Shown here piece by piece: positions 57,444 to 64,000 of a stretch of 64,000 nt of DNA; the first letter of the stretch is position 1; each line of letters begins with the position of its first letter. Source of the DNA: Verrucomicrobiota bacterium (GTDB taxonomy: Bacteria > Verrucomicrobiota > Verrucomicrobiia > Limisphaerales > JACRJZ01). The notes below the pieces were generated by a model, which made no database searches, was not told the origin of the DNA, and was given only the letters and a program-made list of their open reading frames with translations. Location of the stretch: NCBI GenBank assembly GCA_016219875.1, contig JACRJZ010000015.1, positions 1 through 64,000 of the forward strand. Reading direction: 5' to 3'. Both the position numbers and the translations under genes were made by a program.

Positions 57444-58192
57444 ACGCCCTCATCCTCGCCGCCGGTTACGCGACGCGGCTCTATCCGCTGACGAAAGATT
57501 TCCCCAAGCCGCTCTTGGACGTGGGCGAACGCACCATCCTCGACCACCTCGTCGATCAGATGGACGGCATCGTGGCGCTGAAGCGAATCGTCCTCATCAC
57601 CAACCGGCGCTTCCGTCCGCTCTTCGAGAACTGGCGCGCCGGCCGCCGCGGCGGGAAGCCGGTGGAAATCCTCGACGACGGCACCACCAGCAATGAGGAG
57701 CGGCTGGGCGCAATTGGCGATTTGCGCTTTGCCCTGGAGCACTCGGACCTCGACGACGATTTGCTCGTCGCGGCCGCGGACAACATCCTGCGCTTCCCAC
57801 TGGCGGAATTCGTGGCCGCCTTTCTGGCGCGGCCGGCCAGCCACCTCGGCGTGCATCACATCGAGGACATGGAGCGGCTCCGGCGCACGGGCGTCGCGGT
57901 GCTGGATGCTGAGGACCGCGTGCTGGCATTCACGGAGAAGCCGAGCACGCCGAAGACCCAGTGGGCAGTGCCGCCGCTCTACCTGTTCCCGCGAGCGACC
58001 TTGGCGCGTGTCGGCAAGTATCTGTCGCAGGGTGGCTCGCCTGAAGCGCCGGGGAACTTCATCGAATGGCTGTGCCGGCGCGAACCGGTCTTCGCCTATC
58101 GGATCGCCGGCTCGATCCTCGACATCGGCACGCCGCAATCGCTGGAGTCGGCGCGGCGGTTGTTCGGCGGATTTGTCGGCCGGGTTCCCTGA
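57440..58192 (+). CDS. Sugar-phosphate nucleotidyltransferase
   Basis: MNALILAAGYATRLYPLTKDFPKPLLDVGERTILDHLVDQM; ATGA overlap with kinase gene. Confidence 0.92.
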   Translation: MNALILAAGYATRLYPLTKDFPKPLLDVGERTILDHLVDQMDGIVALKRIVLITNRRFRPLFENWRAGRRGGKPVEILDDGTTSNEERLGAIGDLRFALEHSDLDDDLLVAAADNILRFPLAEFVAAFLARPASHLGVHHIEDMERLRRTGVAVLDAEDRVLAFTEKPSTPKTQWAVPPLYLFPRATLARVGKYLSQGGSPEAPGNFIEWLCRREPVFAYRIAGSILDIGTPQSLESARRLFGGFVGRVP

Positions 58193-58198
58193 CCCGGC
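58179..58198. repeat. GCCGGGTTCCCTGACCCGGC palindrome
   Basis: Nearly identical to 52638-52657; contains the stop codon of the nucleotidyltransferase gene. Confidence 0.7.
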
Positions 58199-58537
58199 GT
58201 TGCCCCACCGAGGCCGTCTCCCCGGTTCGCCAAGATTGGGACAAATCGAGCTGGCCCGAAGTCTGGACTCGACAACCGCGCAGCGGCGGGAGCATCCTGC
58301 CCGCGACATTGGGGGTGGACCCCGATCTCAGCAGCGTACCCGTTAATCACACTGTCCAGCAGTGGAAACCGCACGACATGCGGAAGACACGCTTGGAAAG
58401 CCAGGGCAAGAGCTTGGATGCCTCCGCGGAAAACCGTGCGGGCCTTTGTTCCACAGAGCTTCTCTGACCACGCTAGGCGTGTCTTCTGCGGTCTCCTCCG
58501 GCGGTTTCGAGTTCAATCAGTCAACCCCAGCAATCCC

Positions 58538-61500
58538 ATGAAAACCCACTCCCATCAGGCCGAAACCTCATCCTCTGCCGGGCCGGCCAGGACCGTCGGG
58601 AAGAGGCTTAAACTCAACTCCCGCCGGTGCCAGCACCGTCTGAAGTCGGCTGAATCAACCCTCGTGAAGACAGTCCCAGCGAACCGACCGATCGTCCGTC
58701 CATCAGAGGGAGCGGCGTCAGCGCCTGAAGGAACGGGCAGGCACGAAGTCAGAAGCCTTCCCGCCACGGAAGCGATAGCGCGGGCCTGCCCTCGAACGCG
58801 CTTGATGCGAGCGAGAACCCTGGCCGATCGCAGCGCGACCCAGCTTCTGGCCGGGATCGCGGTTGTGGCCGCCATCGTGGCCCTGCCGCTGAGCGGCGCT
58901 GAGCTTCGCCTCTCGAATGCGGGCCTGTCCGCCGACACCTTCAGTTTCTCCTTCAACAGCGTCGCGGGAACCCAATACCGCATTGAGCGGGCAATCCAGA
59001 TCAGCCAGCCGGCTTGGTCCACGCTCACGACGCTGACGGCCTCTGGCGCAACCACTCCCTTTTCCGAATCGGTGGTGGGCAGCGCCAGCCGGCTGTACCG
59101 CGTGTTCGTGCCCGCTACCAGCGTCTATTCCACCAATGCCGTTGGGTTTCTGACGGTGTCGCTGGTGGCCGGCTCGAATTGGGTCGTCAATCCGTTCAAC
59201 GCCCAACGCCTTGACACGCTGATTCCGTCCGCTCCAGATGGCACGGCCGTTTCTGTTTGGATCGTCAGCCAGAACCACTGGGACATCCCGCACGAGTACT
59301 GGGACGGGATGGGCTGGCTCGATCCGGACTTCAATCCTTCCAATCTGATCCTTCCCCAGAACGAAGGATTCCTCGTGTTCGCCCCCCAAGCCTTCAGCGT
59401 CACGTTCGTGGGCGAAGTGCCTGCCGGCGGAGCAGGCGGCACCGCGCCGGCCATTGCGTCCCAACCGCAGAGCCAAACCGTGTCGGCCGGAGGTACGGCG
59501 AGTTTCACGGTGAGCGCCACCGGCACGGCCCCGTTGAGCTACCGCTGGCAGAAGAACAGCGTCGCGCTGACCGATGGCGGCAACTTGTCGGGTGCCACCA
59601 CGCCCACGCTGACGTTGTCGAACGTGCAGACGAACGATGCCGGCAATTACCGCGTGGTGATCACGAACAGCGTCGGCTCCATCACCAGCGCGGTGGCCGC
59701 GTTGACGGTGACAGCCTGCACCCCGCCCACGATCACGGCGGGGCCAGTGGGGCTGACGAGATGCGAGGGCGAGTCGGCCGCGTTCTCGGTCACGGCCAGC
59801 GGCACGGGCTTGACTTACCAATGGCGGAAAAACGGGGGGAACATCAGCGGAGCAACGGCCAGCAACTACACGATTGCGGTGGTGGCTCCGGGCGATGCCA
59901 GCAGTTACGATTGTCTGGTCAGCAACGCGTGCGGGGCGGCGGCGGCGTCTGAGAATCTCGCGCAGAATCCGGGTTTCGAACAGGGCACGACCGGGTGGTT
60001 CGCGCTCGGCCCCTGTACCCTGACGGCCACGACCAGCCAGGCGCACTCGGGCCAGGGGTCTGCTTACGTTCAGGGTCGCACCGGTACGTGGAATGGCCCG
60101 GCGCAATCGCTTCTGGGAGTTCTCCAGCCGTCCGGCACCTATGGGATCAGTGTCTGGCTGCGGGTCGAAGGCAGCACCAGCCAGAGCGTCGGGGTGACGA
60201 TCAGCCAGATCGATGGCGGCGGCACCGCTTACTGGAACGTCGCGTCGGTCACCGCCTCGCCAGGGCAATGGGTCCAACTGAAGGGCAGTTTCACGCTGAA
60301 CGTGACCGGCACCCTGACCGAACTCACCCTTTACGCTCAAGGTCCGGCTGCCGGGGTGAATTTCTACGCCGACGAGGTTGTCGTCGAACGGTTGGTGGAA
60401 TCGGGGCAGAACCTCGCGCAGAATCCCGGCTTTGAACAAGGCCCGACGGGATGGTTTGTGTTTGGCCCCTGTTCGCTGGCGGCCACGACCAGCCAGGCAC
60501 ACTCGGGCCAGAGGTCCGCCTACATTCAAGGCCGCACCGACACGTGGAATGGCCCGGCGCAATCGCTGCTCGGCGTGCTGGCCCCATCGACCCTCTATCG
60601 CCTCCACGCCTGGGTGCGGTTGGAGACGGCCAGCAGTCAGCCTTTCGAGCTGGCCATCAAGCAAACGGATAGCAGCGGAACCGCCTATCCGTGGGGGGGA
60701 GAACCACGGTTTCTTCGACGGCTTGGACGCACCTGGCCCGCGACTTCACTCCCAACGTGGTTGGCACGCTGACGGAACTCACGCTGTTCCTTCAGGGCCC
60801 GGCTGCGGGCGTGAACTTCTACGTGGACGATTTCGTTGTGGAGCCAATGGTCGGAGGCTTCCCGCCCGCGACGCTCACCGTCAACAGTCCGCCGACGATC
60901 ACCGGGCAAGCCTCGGGAGCCACGAGAAACGTCGGCGAGTCCGTGACGTTCTCGGTCACCGCCAACGGCACGGGTTTGACCTACCAGTGGCGCAAGGGCG
61001 GCATAAACATCGGCGGCGCGACCGGCAGCAGTTTCACCATTGCGGCGGTCGCCTCCGGCGATGCGAGCAACTACGACTGCGTGGTCGGTGGCACCTGTGG
61101 TTCGCCAGTCACGTCCCAGGCCGCGACGCTGACGGTCACTCAGCCGAACATGCCTCCTTCCATCACGGTGCAACCGCTGAGCCAGGCGGCCGGCGTTGGC
61201 AGCACGGCAACCTTCAGTGTCACAGCGACGGGCACCACGCCTTTGAGATACCAGTGGCGCAAAGACGATCAGGCCATTGCCAACGCCACCAACGCCGTCC
61301 TCACGCTGTCCAGCCTGCAGATCACCGACGCCGGCAACTATCGCGTTGCCGTCACCAATGCTTTCGGCGCCGTCACCAGCGCCGTGGCGACACTGACGGT
61401 CACGACCGTGACCTACAATCAAGGGACAGTGAATTTCGCCAACACGTCAACCACCCTCATTCAAACCAACGATGGACAGGGGCACGTTGGACCCATCGCG

Positions 61501-64000
61501 GGCGCCGGCCTCTACCGATTTGCCGTGTACGCAGCGGCCCAAGGCACGACCGATCCCACGCTGTTGACTCAAGCCTCTCCGTCCGTGACCAACTCGGCGA
61601 CGGCCGGCCGGATCAGCGCGGGCACGGTCGCGTTGTGCGCTCCCTGGACGCCCAGCCGCACGGTGGTCGTCCAAGTGCGTGGCTGGAGTGCCGCCGCCGG
61701 CGCCACTTACGAGGCTGCAATGGCCTCGGGGAATTCGAGCTACTATGCAGGCACCTCGGGACTAGCAACCGTCACATTGGGAGGAGACGTTCCTTTCCCG
61801 GGGGTTCCTCTGCCAGCGGCGACCTTGTTCGGGTCCGCCCCGTTGCTCGGCGGGTTCCAATTGACCGCTGTGCCGGCGATCGACTCCAACAATCCGCCCG
61901 TCATCACCAGCCAGCCCCAGGGCCAGACGAAGGTTGTGGGCACCACGGCCAAGTTCAGCGTCACGGCCACGGGCACGGCGCCGCTGGCCTACCAATGGCG
62001 GTTCAACAACACGAACCTTGCTGGCGCGACCGGCACGAACCTCACGTTCGCCAACGTCCAACTCACCAACGCGGGCAATTACACCGTCGTCGTCACGAAC
62101 GCCTTTGGTGCGGTGACGAGCGCGGTGGCCGTGCTCACGGTGACCTCAGGGAACATCCCGGACCAAGGCTGGGTGATCGCTTGGGGTGACAACTCCTTCG
62201 GCCAAACGAACGTACCCTGCGGGTTGAGCAACGTGGTGGCCGTGGCCGGAGGTGCTTCGCACAGTCTCGCGTTGCGAGCCGACGGAACCGTGGTGGGCTG
62301 GGGAGGCATGGGCAGCGAGGCGAGTGTTCCCGCTGGGTTGAGTAACGTGGCGGCGATTGCGGCGGGGATGTATCACAGCTTGACACTCCGCTCCAACGGA
62401 ACGGTGTTCGCCTGGAACAGCGAGGGCGCAACCTGGGTTCTCGACGGCTTCAGCAACGTCGTGGCCGTCGCGGCGGGCGGTTGGAATAGTCTCGCTTTGC
62501 GGTCCGACGGAACTGTAGTCGCGCTGGACGGGGCGGCGGTGGCTGGTTTAAGCAACGTGGTCGCGATCGCGGTCGGCGGCAAACAGAGTGGGGGATTGAG
62601 CAGCCACAGTCTGGCTCTCCGAAGCAACGGGACCGTGGTCGAGTGGGGCGATTATTTTGACGACCTTCTGTGGACCAATCTCCCCGCAGCGCCCCCACCG
62701 GGCCTGAGCAACGTGATGGCGATTGCCTGTGGCACCGATCATAGCCTGGCCCTGCTCTCCAACCACACCGTGGTCGCCTGGGGCGCGCATAGCTACGGCC
62801 AGACAAACGTGCCGGCCGGCTTGACCAACGTGGTCGCCATCGCGGGAGGATTGGCGCACAGTCTGGTCCGGCTGTCCGACGGAACCGTGGTTGCATGGGG
62901 AACCAATGATGTCGGCCAAACGAACGTTCCGCGCGGGTTGAGCAACGTCGGGACGATTGCGGCCGGATGGTTTCACAATCTGGCGGTGACGGACCAGCCT
63001 GGACGGCAAGGCGCGGCACCGTCCATCACGGATCAGCCGCAGAGCCAGACCAACGTCGTTGGCACCACGGCCACCTTCAGCGTCGCCGCCACCGGCACAG
63101 AGCCGCTCAGTTACCAGTGGCGGTTCAACAACGCGAATCTCGCGGGCGCCACCAGCACCAATCTCGTGCTCCACGATGTCCAGCTCTCCGACGCGGGCGA
63201 CTACACCGTTGTGGTCAGCAACGCCTGCGGCAGCGTCGCCAGCCAAGGGGCGACGCTGACCGTGATCGAGCCGGTCTTTCCTCCTTCCATCACCGGGCAG
63301 CCGCAAAGCCAAACGAACCTCGCCGGAACAACGGCGACGTTCGGCATTTCTGCCACGGGCACGGCCCCGCTCAGCTACCAATGGCGATTCAACAACGGGA
63401 ATCTCCCGGGCGCCACCAGCGCGAACCTCACCCTCGCGAACGTGCAACTCGCCAACGAGGGCAATTACACCGTGGTCGTGACCAACTCCTTCGGCTCTGT
63501 CACCAGTCAAGTGGCGACACTGACAGTCCTGACAGGCGTTGCCCCCTCCATCACGGAGGAGCCACAAAGCCAAACCTTGCCGGTGGGTGAGATCGCCCTT
63601 TTTTGGGTGGCGGCCACCGGGACGGCGCCGTTGCGCTACCACTGGCAAAAAAACGAGATCCCTTTGACGGATGGCGGCAATGTATTCGGAACTGGCGAGG
63701 AGTTATTGGAAGTTCTGATCCTGCAAACCAGCGACGCGGGCAGCTACCGCGTGGTGGTCACGAACGCCTTCGGCTCCGTCACCAGCGCTGTGGCGACGCT
63801 GACGGTCACCCAACCGGGCATAGCCCCCTCCATCACATCTCAACCCCAAAGCCGGACGAACATAGCTGGCACGACGGCCACCTTCAGCGTCGTGGCGACC
63901 GGCACGGAGCCGCTCAGCTACCAATGGCGGTTCAACAACACGGATCTCGCCGGCGCCACCAGCACGAACCTGACGCTCACCAACGTGCAGCTCATCAACG
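58538..64000 (+). CDS. Giant secreted protein with Ig-like, tandem CBM-like and RCC1-like repeats; apparent frameshift near 60690; truncated by window end
   Basis: Frame 2 to the G-run at ~60692-60698; continues without stops in frame 1 to position 64000. Ig motif SYQWRFNNTNLAGATSTNLTLTNVQ; RCC1-like WGDNSFGQTNVPCGLSNVVAVAGGASHSLALRADGTVVGWG. Confidence 0.75.

Noticed and set aside
58718-60664. 648-aa minus-strand ORF
   Set aside because: Antisense of the Ig/CBM protein; Arg/Gly/His-rich composition typical of shadow ORFs.
60378-62189. 603-aa plus-strand ORF as a separate gene
   Set aside because: Frame 0 translation is low-complexity RHR-rich; the true continuation of the Ig/CBM protein is in frame 1.

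Overview
High-GC bacterial chromosome window, probably Verrucomicrobiota (inferred from gene content and PEP-CTERM-type proteins). No rRNA, tRNA or CRISPR array was recognised. Main gene blocks: a DUF4129 - DUF4350 - MoxR - DUF58 - SpoIIM - RDD cluster; nagA; rnhC/mutY; an exopolysaccharide block (beta-barrel, BY-kinase, export protein, FHA); carbohydrate-related secreted proteins; uvrA; an Mla-type transporter; rluA/ruvX; hemL; topoisomerase IV parC/parE; galactokinase plus nucleotidyltransferase; and a very large Ig/CBM/RCC1-like secreted protein that runs off the right edge. The unusual feature is a dense population of short tandem heptamer arrays (octamers in two cases). They mostly occur as inverted pairs (arms of 3-6 units) forming stem-loops. 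There are at least ten unrelated repeat units (e.g. GTTCAAA, CGTAAAA, GGAAATT, GTTCGTG, ATTGCGG, GGTCAGA). Several lie in frame inside conserved genes (uvrA twice, nagA, rluA, DUF58, DUF4129), others provide stop codons, and they sit at most junctions of the first operon. Two arm pairs enclose a four-helix-bundle (23S-IVP/Avd-like) ORF, and the same arm families occur elsewhere without an ORF. This suggests an uncharacterised stem-loop element system with ORF-bearing and ORF-less forms. Further palindrome families (GTAGCAGCCGACGTGAGGAGGCTC and others) are interleaved with it. All alignments were made by eye; no database searches were run.
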